From NCBI GenBank assembly GCA_030670375.1, contig DAOVBT010000001.1, positions 1 to 36,343 of the forward strand: 36,343 nt of DNA. The letters run 5' to 3'. The notes under the pieces are model-generated. The model was not told where the DNA came from. It worked only from the letters and a program-made list of their open reading frames with translations, and searched no databases. A program made the position numbers and the translations under genes. Source of the stretch: Candidatus Aminicenantota bacterium. GTDB lineage: Bacteria > Acidobacteriota > Aminicenantia > Aminicenantales > Aminicenantaceae. This document shows, one piece after another, positions 16,868 to 23,974 of this stretch. Position 1 is the stretch's first letter; each line of letters begins with the position of its first letter.

Positions 16868-17970
16868 TATAGATATCCCTCCAAGATAATGTCCTTCCCG
16901 ATGGTGAAACAATTCGTGTTCCTTAGCCGCATGGCCTGGGCGACAGTTGAAAAGCCTTTTCCCTCAAAAAAAGTGGGGGCGTTCTCTCCTCCTATGAGCT
17001 TCGTGGAAAGTGTAATAAAAATCTTATCTATCAATTGATTTTCGAGAAGGCTTGTGAGGAGAAGAGCTCCTCCCTCCACCATTACGCTGGAGATTTCATT
17101 CTGGCCCAGCCAAGCTAGTATCTTGTTCAAATCGAGCCTTCCCGAACGGCTGCTCCGAACGGATACTACTTCCACTCCTTTTTTCCTCAGTTCTTGTGCC
17201 TTTCTCGACGTTTGCGATTGGTGTGTGAAAACCAGAATTTTCCCCTTGGATTCGAGTCTGAAGAGCTTTGCTTCGAGGGGGAAACGAAGTCTTGAATCGA
17301 TGATCACACGTATGAGCTGTTTTTTTTTCCAGAGGGGATGCCGGATGGTCAACCTGGGATCATCTTTCAGGAGAGTATTGATTCCCACCATGATGGCCAT
17401 GTGTTCTCCACGAAGCAGGTGGGCATATTCCCGTGTTTGCCTAGAAGTTATCCACTTGGAATCGTGGGTTTTGGTGGCCACTTTCCCGTCCAGGCTGGCA
17501 GCCACTTTTGCGGTCACGAACGGAATTTTTTGTTGTATGTATTTGTTGTAAATTTCGTTCAAGCGAGCATTTTTTTCTTCGAGAAGGCCGACGGAAACCT
17601 GTATGCCGGCCTGCCGCATTTTTTGGATTCCTTTTTTGTGAACCAAAGGGTTGGGATCCAGGGCTGAGACGACGACACGTTTGATTCCTGCCTGGATCAG
17701 GCTGTCCACACACGGAGGGGTTCTTCCCCAATGGACACAAGGTTCAAGGGTGATGTAGGCTGTGGCGTTTCTGGCCAGGGATCCTGCTTTTTGCAGGGCG
17801 ATAACCTCGGCATGGGGATTGCCGGGTTTATCATGAAATCCTGTCCCGACGATCGTGCCCTTTTTAACGATGATCGCCCCGACATACGGATTTGGGCTTG
17901 ACCATCCTTTGGCTTTTTCGGCCAAACCATAGGCCATTTCAAGAAAAACAGAATCTTTATTGGTATTCAT
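16867..17970 (-). CDS. ribD: Bifunctional riboflavin deaminase/reductase RibD
   Basis: RibD performs the deamination and side-chain reduction steps of riboflavin synthesis. The 367-aa protein has an N-terminal cytidine-deaminase fold with zinc ligands His53 (HAEV), Cys78 and Cys87 (PCVHWGRTPPC) and catalytic Glu55, and a C-terminal NADPH-dependent reductase of dihydrofolate-reductase type. The latter is seen in PFVTAKVAASLDGKVA near residue 153, HMAIMVGINTLLKDDPRLT and VMVEGGALL. Its ATG overlaps the ftsY stop by four bases (ATGA), so it is translated in tandem with ftsY. There is no room for an FMN riboswitch before it. Confidence 0.95.
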   Translation of the reverse strand: MNTNKDSVFLEMAYGLAEKAKGWSSPNPYVGAIIVKKGTIVGTGFHDKPGNPHAEVIALQKAGSLARNATAYITLEPCVHWGRTPPCVDSLIQAGIKRVVVSALDPNPLVHKKGIQKMRQAGIQVSVGLLEEKNARLNEIYNKYIQQKIPFVTAKVAASLDGKVATKTHDSKWITSRQTREYAHLLRGEHMAIMVGINTLLKDDPRLTIRHPLWKKKQLIRVIIDSRLRFPLEAKLFRLESKGKILVFTHQSQTSRKAQELRKKGVEVVSVRSSRSGRLDLNKILAWLGQNEISSVMVEGGALLLTSLLENQLIDKIFITLSTKLIGGENAPTFFEGKGFSTVAQAMRLRNTNCFTIGKDIILEGYL

Positions 17971-18860
17971 GAAAGTAAGGCATCAACAAATTCCTGGGGC
18001 GAAAAATCCAAGATATCCTTTTCTCTTTCTCCGACGCCGACAAATTTAATTGGGAGCTTCAACTCATCCACAATGCTGATGACGCTTCCTCCTTTGGCTG
18101 TCCCGTCCAGTTTGGTGAGGAAAATTCCGGTCAGGCCGGAAAACTTTAAAAATTGTCTGGCCTGGATTAGAGCATTCTGACCGATGCTCGCATCCAACAC
18201 AAGCAGGATTTCTTGCGGGGCTCCTTCGATCTCCCTGGAAATCACTCTCCTGATCTTTTCCAGTTCATTCATAAGATTGACATTGGTGTGAATTCTTCCT
18301 GCCGTATCTACCATAAGATAATCGTATTCCTTGGCCTTAAATGATTGAATGGCGTCGTAGACAACAGAAGCCGGATCTGCTCCGTACTGGCCCTTCAGAA
18401 CCGGGATATTCAATCTTTTTCCCCAAATGGAAAGCTGCTCCTGGGCAGCAGCCCTGAAAGTGTCGGCTGCAACCATCAGGATGTTTTTTCCCTCCAATTG
18501 GTAGCGATGGGCGAGTTTGGCAAGGGAAGTCGTTTTACCCCCGCCATTGACGCCGACCATGATAAAAACACCGGGGGATTGTTTGAGATGTGAAGTGTAT
18601 GGAAGATCTGCGAAGATTCCTGTTATTTCTTTTTTGAGGAGGTTTTGTATGTTCTGGAGGGAGTCGGTTTTTTTGCTTTCTTTACGGATGGAATCGACTA
18701 TTTTTTCGGTCGTTTGAACTCCGACATCAGCAAGAATAAGCGTCTCGGCCAGTCCATCAAGCACGTCATCCTTAGTTTTGCCGGATTTGAGCAACTCATC
18801 CAGTTTGCCTTTCAAGTTGTCTCTGGTTCGGCTTAGTTTGGTTTTAAGATCAATCAACAC
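17967..18860 (-). CDS. ftsY: Signal recognition particle receptor FtsY
   Basis: FtsY is the SRP receptor GTPase that delivers ribosome-nascent-chain complexes to the translocon at the inner membrane. The 297-aa protein is the short form with N and G domains and without the long acidic A domain of E. coli. The P-loop is GVNGGGKTT at 103-111, followed by AADTFRAAAQEQL near 131, DTAGRIHTNVNLM near 185 and the TKLDGTAKGG specificity motif near 249. The start is GTG at 18860 with GGGAAG upstream. A near-perfect promoter and a 13-bp hairpin precede it. It heads an operon with ribD, ribE and ribBA, an unusual partnership. Confidence 0.96.
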   Translation of the reverse strand: MLIDLKTKLSRTRDNLKGKLDELLKSGKTKDDVLDGLAETLILADVGVQTTEKIVDSIRKESKKTDSLQNIQNLLKKEITGIFADLPYTSHLKQSPGVFIMVGVNGGGKTTSLAKLAHRYQLEGKNILMVAADTFRAAAQEQLSIWGKRLNIPVLKGQYGADPASVVYDAIQSFKAKEYDYLMVDTAGRIHTNVNLMNELEKIRRVISREIEGAPQEILLVLDASIGQNALIQARQFLKFSGLTGIFLTKLDGTAKGGSVISIVDELKLPIKFVGVGEREKDILDFSPQEFVDALLS

Positions 18861-18876
18861 GGTTTCTTCCCTGAAC

Positions 18877-18911
18877 TATTCATAAAAAACGTCAATGCTT
18901 TTTTATGAATA
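18877..18911 (-). promoter_or_regulatory. Perfect 13-bp inverted repeat in the ftsY leader
   Basis: Arms TATTCATAAAAAA (18877-18889) and its exact complement (18899-18911) flank a nine-base loop. The hairpin would form at the very 5' end of the ftsY transcript, about 17 bases before the GTG start. It could stabilise the mRNA against 5'-end decay, restrict ribosome access, or act as a repressor operator next to the -10 box. There is no U-run in the right place for a terminator. Confidence 0.7.
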
Positions 18912-18921
18912 ATCCAGGTTC

Positions 18922-18950
18922 ATTATATTTTTTGGGCTTTTCAAAGTCAA
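18922..18950 (-). promoter_or_regulatory. Near-consensus sigma-70 promoter for the ftsY-rib operon
   Basis: Read on the minus strand, TTGACT (18950-18945), a 17-base spacer and a perfect TATAAT (18927-18922) give one of the strongest promoters in the window. Transcription should start near 18915. Confidence 0.85.
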
Positions 18951-19051
18951 TCAGCCCTCTTGTTCGCCTCCCATCGCTTTTTTGCGAGCTTGGTATCGTA
19001 AAGAGACAAAGTTTGTGTGTTCGAAACATAGCTTGCAGCGAGTGCTAAAAA

Positions 19052-19173
19052 AGCATCATTATTTCCGTGATATCAAAAGGCTTTATATAAGCTTTTAGGA
19101 ATGGCGCATAAAATCTTCAATGGTCGCTTCAACCATCCCCAAAAGCCCAATTTATCACGAAAACAAAGATGCT
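19052..19173. mobile_element. MITE-like element, copy 1 (122 bp)
   Basis: The element is bounded by imperfect 21-base terminal inverted repeats that match at 18 positions (19052-19072, beginning AGCATCATTATTTCC, against the reverse complement of 19153-19173, beginning AGCATCTTTGTTTTC). It contains no coding potential. A second copy with the same ends and two conserved blocks lies beyond recJ at 21023-21246. Conserved block A (19053-19104) matches copy 2 at 44 of 52 positions, and block B (19114-19173) at 57 of 60. I saw no clear target-site duplication, though TAA flanks the right end and GAGTG-CTAA-type sequences lie on both sides. The size, inverted ends and non-coding interior fit a miniature inverted-repeat transposable element. 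Confidence 0.65.
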
Positions 19174-19193
19174 AATGAGTGGCTAAGAATAGG

Positions 19194-19222
19194 TTGACAA
19201 CAGGTTGGCTAAATTTTAAAAT
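19194..19222 (+). promoter_or_regulatory. Consensus sigma-70 promoter for recJ
   Basis: A perfect TTGACA (19194-19199) is followed after 17 bases by TAAAAT (19217-19222). Transcription should start near 19229, leaving a leader of about 68 bases. The hexamer AGGTTG occurs twice with 11-base spacing (19191-19196 and 19202-19207), overlapping the -35 box. Confidence 0.8.
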
Positions 19223-19296
19223 CATTCACCTTTATCTAATAAGAATGGTTATTCTGGCGGTTTTGATCGAGTCATGCGACTAAAGGAAAAAAGATC

Positions 19297-20991
19297 ATGA
19301 GCGAAACGGGTTGGATTTTAAATCCGATTTCTGAAAAAGCAAAAAACCTTTCTGCAACCATGGATATACCCCTTGAGGCCGCACAAATCCTTGTGAATAG
19401 AGGGATCGATCAAGCCGAACAAATCCATCAATTTCTGTATGGGACGATGAGTGACCTTCATGACCCCTACCTGATGGACGGGATGAAAGATGCTGTCCGG
19501 AGAATCCGGAAAGCCATATCTCATCAGGAGAAAATTCTGATATTTGGCGATTATGATGTGGATGGCATCCTATCCGTAGTGACGCTTTCCAAAGCATTGG
19601 CGTCTTTGGGAGGCAAGGTTGATTTCTTTATTCCCGATAGATTGAAAGAAGGATATGGTCTTAAAGAGAAGTATATCGATTTGGTAGAGCAAAGAAACGC
19701 GGGTGTAGTGATAAGTGTGGACTGTGGAGTGAAAGCCGTGGCATTTGTGGAAAAAGCCAGACAAAAGGGTATTGATGTGATTATTACGGATCACCATCAG
19801 CCTGGGGCATCCCTTCCTAGGGCTGTAGCTATCTTGAATCCAGCCATACCGAATTCAGGGTACCCGTTTAAAAAATTAGCGGGAGTAGGAGTGGTCTTTA
19901 AACTCATTCAGGCCCTTTTGGACGGCGATCCAAGATCCTCTCAACTTCCCCACTACCTTAAGCTGGTATCCATTGGGACGGTAGCGGATATTGCCGAACT
20001 CAAGGACGAAAACAGGATATTTGTCAAGTTTGGGCTCAAGGCTTTGGAGAGTGTGAAAAACATCGGATTGAAAAAATTGATGGATTCTTGTGGCGTCAAA
20101 CAGAGAAGTGTGTCTGTGGGAGATGTGGGTTTTAGGATCGGCCCACGGATCAATGCTGCTGGGCGTATGGGCATGACGGATCTTGCTGTGCGTCTCTTTT
20201 TTGCCGATTCCTCACATGAAGTGGAGGATATAACACGGGAATTAGAAAGGCTGAATTCCCGAAGACAAAGAATCGAAGAAAAAGTTTTTAACCAGGCAAG
20301 AGGCCTTGTTGAACGGAGAGCGCTGGATAATCGATACAAGTTATTGATATTGGGTTGTGAAGAATGGCACAGGGGAGTCATCGGGATCGTGGCTTCTAAG
20401 ATCAAGGACGTCTTTTATCGACCGGTCGTCCTGTTTGCATATGAAGACGGAAGGGCTTTTGGGTCCGGTCGAAGCATACGCGACTTTTCTCTCATCAATT
20501 GTTTGGATGAAAATAAAGATCTTTTCCATAACTATGGTGGACACACCATGGCCGTTGGTTGTGAGCTAGATCACCGAGATATGGCAAGTTTCAAGGACCA
20601 TATCAACACCTATGTCCATTCGCGGATCACAGAGGAGCAGTTGAAAAGAAAAATCCGCATAGATGCAAGGATTGATTTTGAGGATATCAATAGGGCCATC
20701 CTCGATATCTTATCCTTGCTTTCCCCGTTTGGAATGGGAAATCCTAAACCTGTTTTTTTAACTGAAAAGGCCGAGATAGTCGCCCCGCCAAAAAAAATCC
20801 AGGGCAGACACAGTAAATTTCTTGTCCAGAAGAACGGCAAGATCTTCGAATCAATCGGTTGGAGAAAGGGAGAATGGGCAGATGAGCTTTGGGCAGGGGA
20901 TAGGGTCGATTTGGTTTATTCGCTGATGACATCGGAGTATTTAGGAGAAGAAAGGGTGACGCTCTCTCTCGAAGATATAAAAAAAGCGTAA
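19297..20991 (+). CDS. recJ: Single-stranded-DNA exonuclease RecJ
   Basis: RecJ is a 5'-3' single-strand DNA exonuclease acting in recombination and mismatch or base-excision repair. The protein is 564 aa, standard for the core enzyme. DHH-superfamily motifs are present: motif I GDYDVDGI at 84-91, VDCGV near 141, the name-giving ITDHHQPG at 163-170 and GPRINAAGRMG near 283. The DHHA1 domain follows, with the GSGRS motif in FGSGRSIRDF and GGHTMAVGCEL, and then an OB-like C-terminus. AAGGAAA lies upstream of the ATG. It is a single-gene unit with its own promoter and terminator, and is flanked on each side by a copy of the same MITE-like repeat. Confidence 0.96.
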   Translation: MSETGWILNPISEKAKNLSATMDIPLEAAQILVNRGIDQAEQIHQFLYGTMSDLHDPYLMDGMKDAVRRIRKAISHQEKILIFGDYDVDGILSVVTLSKALASLGGKVDFFIPDRLKEGYGLKEKYIDLVEQRNAGVVISVDCGVKAVAFVEKARQKGIDVIITDHHQPGASLPRAVAILNPAIPNSGYPFKKLAGVGVVFKLIQALLDGDPRSSQLPHYLKLVSIGTVADIAELKDENRIFVKFGLKALESVKNIGLKKLMDSCGVKQRSVSVGDVGFRIGPRINAAGRMGMTDLAVRLFFADSSHEVEDITRELERLNSRRQRIEEKVFNQARGLVERRALDNRYKLLILGCEEWHRGVIGIVASKIKDVFYRPVVLFAYEDGRAFGSGRSIRDFSLINCLDENKDLFHNYGGHTMAVGCELDHRDMASFKDHINTYVHSRITEEQLKRKIRIDARIDFEDINRAILDILSLLSPFGMGNPKPVFLTEKAEIVAPPKKIQGRHSKFLVQKNGKIFESIGWRKGEWADELWAGDRVDLVYSLMTSEYLGEERVTLSLEDIKKA

Positions 20992-20997
20992 TAAAAT

Positions 20998-21034
20998 CCT
21001 CCCAGGCGACGCAGGATTGGGAGGCATCTTTTTT
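20998..21034 (+). terminator. Intrinsic terminator of recJ
   Basis: Stem arms CCTCCCA (20998-21004) and TGGGAGG (21018-21024) enclose a 13-base loop and are followed by CATC and six T residues. The T-run belongs to the left end of the second MITE-like copy, which starts at 21023. A competing five-base hairpin (ATCCT at 20996-21000 with AGGAT at 21013-21017) shares the left arm. Confidence 0.75.
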
Positions 21035-21246
21035 CCCTTGATCTCAAAAGACTCTATATAGGCTTTTAGGAATGGTTTTGCTCCCGTGAAGATTTTTGTC
21101 GTGCTCAATACATCCTCGCCATCTTACCCCGTCAGATTCCCTCGAAGAGCAACCTGTTAAGAAGGCTTGGTTAGGTTGGGACGGGGTCTTCAATGGTCGC
21201 TTCAACCATCCCCAATAGCCCTATTTATCACGAAAAAAAAGATGCT
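21023..21246. mobile_element. MITE-like element, copy 2 (about 224 bp)
   Basis: The ends correspond to copy 1: the left end (21023-21043, GGCATCTTTTTT...) and the reverse complement of the right end (21226-21246, AGCATCTTTTTTTT...) match at 16 of 21 positions. Block A (21024-21075) and block B (21187-21246) are shared with copy 1 in the same order and orientation, but here they are 111 bases apart instead of nine. An imperfect 22-bp palindrome, AAAAG...CTTTT, lies at 21046-21067. No transposase remnant can be read; the best minus-strand frame is broken by stops. Confidence 0.62.
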
Positions 21247-21289
21247 TACGGAGAATTGCGGGAAGAGGACATCAACCCCTGTTTTAAGG

Positions 21290-21295
21290 TATAAT
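21290..21295 (+). promoter_or_regulatory. Probable -10 box for the lptC/A operon
   Basis: A perfect TATAAT lies 24 bases before the ATG of the lptC/A gene. The best -35 is weak (AGGACA at 21266-21271, 18-base spacer), so the promoter may need an activator or be modest. The leader would be about 17 bases long. Confidence 0.5.
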
Positions 21296-21318
21296 TAACA
21301 AATAAGAGATAAGATCCT

Positions 21319-23214
21319 ATGGGAAAAACAAAACTCCAACCCCACCATACCCTTAGGTTTATCAGCGCAGGAGTGCTTGTTGTTGTCCTGATCGCCATCG
21401 CAATCAGTTTTCTGACCCGATCCAAGAGACAAGTCAAGGTTCCTGAAATCGCCGCGGAATTGGAAGAACAAAAGATCGACAAGAAGGAAGGGCTGGAAGT
21501 TCGTGGGATGAAGGGAGACAAAGAGGCCTTCAATATTACTGCCGATAAACATTATATAGGAGAGGACAACCTTTATCATCTGGAAGGAAATGTCAGGATT
21601 TCTTTGCCAAATAGAATCGAAGGAGAAGATGTTATCATCCGGGGAGAAAAAGTCATCCATGACTCAGAGTGGTCCTTTTTTTGGCTTCAGGGGCAGGCGA
21701 CGGTTGAGTCCAAGGACCTTGTCATGGAGTCTTCTGTTTTTGAATATTATGCCAAAAAAGGCGTTTTTAAAAGCGATCAGATGATCCGATTTTCTTCAGG
21801 GACGATCTCAGGATCGGCTCAGATGTGTGATTATTTTCTCAGGCAGAAAAAGGCCGAGTTGCGAGGGGAAGTACACTTGAAACTCCTACCCAGCCTGGAG
21901 ACGTCTGTTCCTGTTGAGATCGACACAGAGTACTTCGAGTACAATATCGGAAAAGGCCGCGGGAAGGCAGAAGGCGGAGTCGAACTCACACATGGAAGGA
22001 GCCATGCCACTGCCGGTCTTCTGGAGCTTGTGCTTTCTGCCAGTCGTGAACAGATTAAATCTCTGTTTTTGAAGGAAAGGGTGAAAATTTCCCTTGTGGA
22101 TGAGTTCCGTGAAGTTAGGTCTTTTTCTGACCAAGCAGCTCTTGCTTTGCATGGTGACAGATGCCAGATGGAAGCGGACGAGATTCTCATCAAGGGATAT
22201 GTAGAATCGCCTCAGGTCAAGAGTCTCGAAGCATCCGGAGAGTGTTTATTCCGGTTTATCTCTGAAACGGGAAGTTACACTCAAATCGAAGGAAAAGAAA
22301 TCATCTTTGACATGACTAAAGATGGGAGTCTAAAGAATCTGGTTGTAAACAGAGATGCAAAGATTTCTGAGGAAGACAAGGAAAAGGGATCCCCTCGATA
22401 CATTGAAGGCCAGAGAGTGCAAATCCAAGGGGATAAAAAGCTTCTTTTAGTCGAAGGGAAGGATACCTTAAAGGCCAGAATATGGTCGAAAGATTCAGAG
22501 ATCACGGCACAAGAGATAAGCCTCTTTCTTGAGAACAACAATATGGAAGCCAACAAAGACACAAAGGTTATCATCTATCCGAAGGAAAAGTCCCAGGATG
22601 CAGTCGGTTTTTTTTCCGAGGAAAATCCTGTTTTTATTACAGCGACGGATATGAGATATTCCGAGGACCATAAACGTTTTAGTTTTAGTGGAGGGACCAA
22701 GATCTGGCAGATGAAGGAGACAATTAAAGCCCAGGAGATGTTTCTGGGTGCTGAGACAGGAGCCATTCGGGCTTGGGGTAGTGTCGAGTCTGTTCTGCCC
22801 TATCGACCCAAAGGAAAAGAAGAGGAGGAAAATGTTCGGATAGAATCTTCTGCGATGGAGTATAATCCTGAAAAAAACATGATCGTATATAGAGAGAAAG
22901 TCAAGCTCAAAGCGAGGGATGTCGTTCTGACAGCCAAACTTCTGACGATAGTTTTGGAGAAGGAATCGGGAGACATGGTAAACATCGTGGCCCGCGACAA
23001 AGTCGTCGTTAAACAAAAGACGTATGAGGGCCATGGTGATGAGGCAAGATTTGATGTCAAGGAAGAAATTATCACGGTTGTCGGAAATCCGGTTTTGATC
23101 GATAAAGATAAGGGGAGAACAGAGGGTGGCAAATTGACTTTCTTTATGGCCGATGGTAGAATCGTGTTTGAAAATAAGGACAGAGAAAGATCCGTTACCG
23201 TCATTAAATTTTGA
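21319..23214 (+). CDS. LptC-LptA-like fusion protein for LPS transport
   Basis: This 631-aa protein has one N-terminal membrane anchor (about residues 13-33) followed by a long periplasmic part made of repeated beta-strand units. The region just after the anchor (LEVRGMKGDKEAFNITADKH, then LYHLEGNVRISL) resembles LptC. The last 120 residues (ESSAMEYNPEKNMIVYREKV, VVLTAKLLTIVLEK, ARFDVKEEIITVVGNPVLI, GGKLTFFMADGRIVFEN) are clearly LptA/OstA-like. The middle (about 170-500) continues the same style of strands without a recognisable second domain type. LptC and LptA normally are separate proteins of about 190 and 180 aa, whose jellyrolls stack to form the LPS bridge; here anchor and bridge seem to be one chain. 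lptB follows after three bases, which supports the role. Family call is good; the exact domain count is not. Confidence 0.8.
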   Translation: MGKTKLQPHHTLRFISAGVLVVVLIAIAISFLTRSKRQVKVPEIAAELEEQKIDKKEGLEVRGMKGDKEAFNITADKHYIGEDNLYHLEGNVRISLPNRIEGEDVIIRGEKVIHDSEWSFFWLQGQATVESKDLVMESSVFEYYAKKGVFKSDQMIRFSSGTISGSAQMCDYFLRQKKAELRGEVHLKLLPSLETSVPVEIDTEYFEYNIGKGRGKAEGGVELTHGRSHATAGLLELVLSASREQIKSLFLKERVKISLVDEFREVRSFSDQAALALHGDRCQMEADEILIKGYVESPQVKSLEASGECLFRFISETGSYTQIEGKEIIFDMTKDGSLKNLVVNRDAKISEEDKEKGSPRYIEGQRVQIQGDKKLLLVEGKDTLKARIWSKDSEITAQEISLFLENNNMEANKDTKVIIYPKEKSQDAVGFFSEENPVFITATDMRYSEDHKRFSFSGGTKIWQMKETIKAQEMFLGAETGAIRAWGSVESVLPYRPKGKEEEENVRIESSAMEYNPEKNMIVYREKVKLKARDVVLTAKLLTIVLEKESGDMVNIVARDKVVVKQKTYEGHGDEARFDVKEEIITVVGNPVLIDKDKGRTEGGKLTFFMADGRIVFENKDRERSVTVIKF

Positions 23215-23217
23215 ATC

Positions 23218-23946
23218 ATGAATAGGCGTTTGGAAGCGGTTGGGCTGACGAAATTCTACCATAAAAAAGAAGTGGTCTCGGATGTGTCAATCACGGTGGA
23301 TAGAGGCGAAGTTGTCGGACTTTTAGGCCCGAATGGAGCCGGCAAGACAACAACTTTTTCCTTAATACTCGGGCTCATCCATCAAGATGCCGGACAGATT
23401 TTTCTAGGTGGTGAAGAGATTACAGGATTGCCGATGTATATCAGAGCAAGGAAGGGACTGTGTCTCCTTCCTCAGGAATCTTCAGCGTTCCGAAAACTCA
23501 GCGTGGAGGACAATCTGTTGTCCATCGTGGAAAGCATGCCTGAAGGTCTACTTAAGGGGAATGGGAATCTGAAAGAGGTCCTGAATGAGCTTGGATTAAC
23601 AAAACTGACAAATGTGAAAGCCTTTACTTTGTCAGGTGGAGAGCGAAGGAGGTTAGAAATCGCAAGGGCCCTCGTTACAAATCCAGAATTTATTCTCTTG
23701 GATGAGCCGTTCACAGGAATCGACCCGCTGGCCATTCTTGATCTGCAAGACATCATTCTTACCCTCAAGGAAAAGGGAATCGGGGTGCTTATCACTGATC
23801 ATAGTGTCAGAGAAACACTGAAGGTTACAGCCCGTGCCTATATCATCGATAAAGGGAAAATCCTGGCCCAGGGGACCCCCGACCAGCTCATTTCTTCCGA
23901 GGAAGTCAAAAAAACATATCTGGGGGAAGAATTTGATCTCGATTGA
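23218..23946 (+). CDS. lptB: LPS export ABC ATPase LptB
   Basis: LptB is the ATPase that, with LptFG, extracts LPS from the inner membrane and drives it along the Lpt bridge. The 242-aa length is standard. Walker A is GPNGAGKTT at 37-45, the Q-loop lies in CLLPQESSAFRKLSVEDNLL, the signature is LSGGERRRLEIARAL, Walker B is FILLDEPFTGIDP and the switch region ITDHSVRETL (E. coli has ITDHNVRETL). The QESSAFRKLSVEDN stretch is characteristic of LptB. It lies between the LptC/A fusion and rpoN, the same neighbourhood as in proteobacteria. lptF and lptG are not in the window. Confidence 0.96.
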   Translation: MNRRLEAVGLTKFYHKKEVVSDVSITVDRGEVVGLLGPNGAGKTTTFSLILGLIHQDAGQIFLGGEEITGLPMYIRARKGLCLLPQESSAFRKLSVEDNLLSIVESMPEGLLKGNGNLKEVLNELGLTKLTNVKAFTLSGGERRRLEIARALVTNPEFILLDEPFTGIDPLAILDLQDIILTLKEKGIGVLITDHSVRETLKVTARAYIIDKGKILAQGTPDQLISSEEVKKTYLGEEFDLD

Positions 23947-23974
23947 TCGGAGAACCTCGAGGCGAGAGGAATAA

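Larger units (their letters stand above)
18861..19296. other. Intergenic region between divergent ftsY and recJ
   Basis: This 436-base region contains, from left to right: the ftsY leader hairpin and promoter (18877-18950), about 100 bases with no gene that I can recognise (18951-19051), copy 1 of a MITE-like element (19052-19173), and the recJ promoter (19194-19222). No open frame here resembles a protein, and no tRNA fold closes properly. Confidence 0.6.
20992..21318. other. Intergenic region between recJ and the lpt-rpoN-pts cluster
   Basis: These 327 bases contain the recJ terminator, the second MITE-like copy with its 111-base internal segment, and a TATAAT box close to the lptC/A start. 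I see no gene, tRNA or riboswitch in it. Confidence 0.6.

Noticed and set aside
18984..19036. tRNA-like pair of seven-base arms (GCGAGCT / AGCTTGC) with a TTCGAAA between them
   Set aside because: Only 39 bases separate the arms, far fewer than in a tRNA, and no T-stem or anticodon arm can be formed in the right register. Treated as chance.
21023..21246. Transposase remnant on the minus strand of the second repeat copy
   Set aside because: A short frame reading MVEATIED is shared with copy 1, but it is interrupted by stops and the frames diverge just after it, so there is no support for coding.
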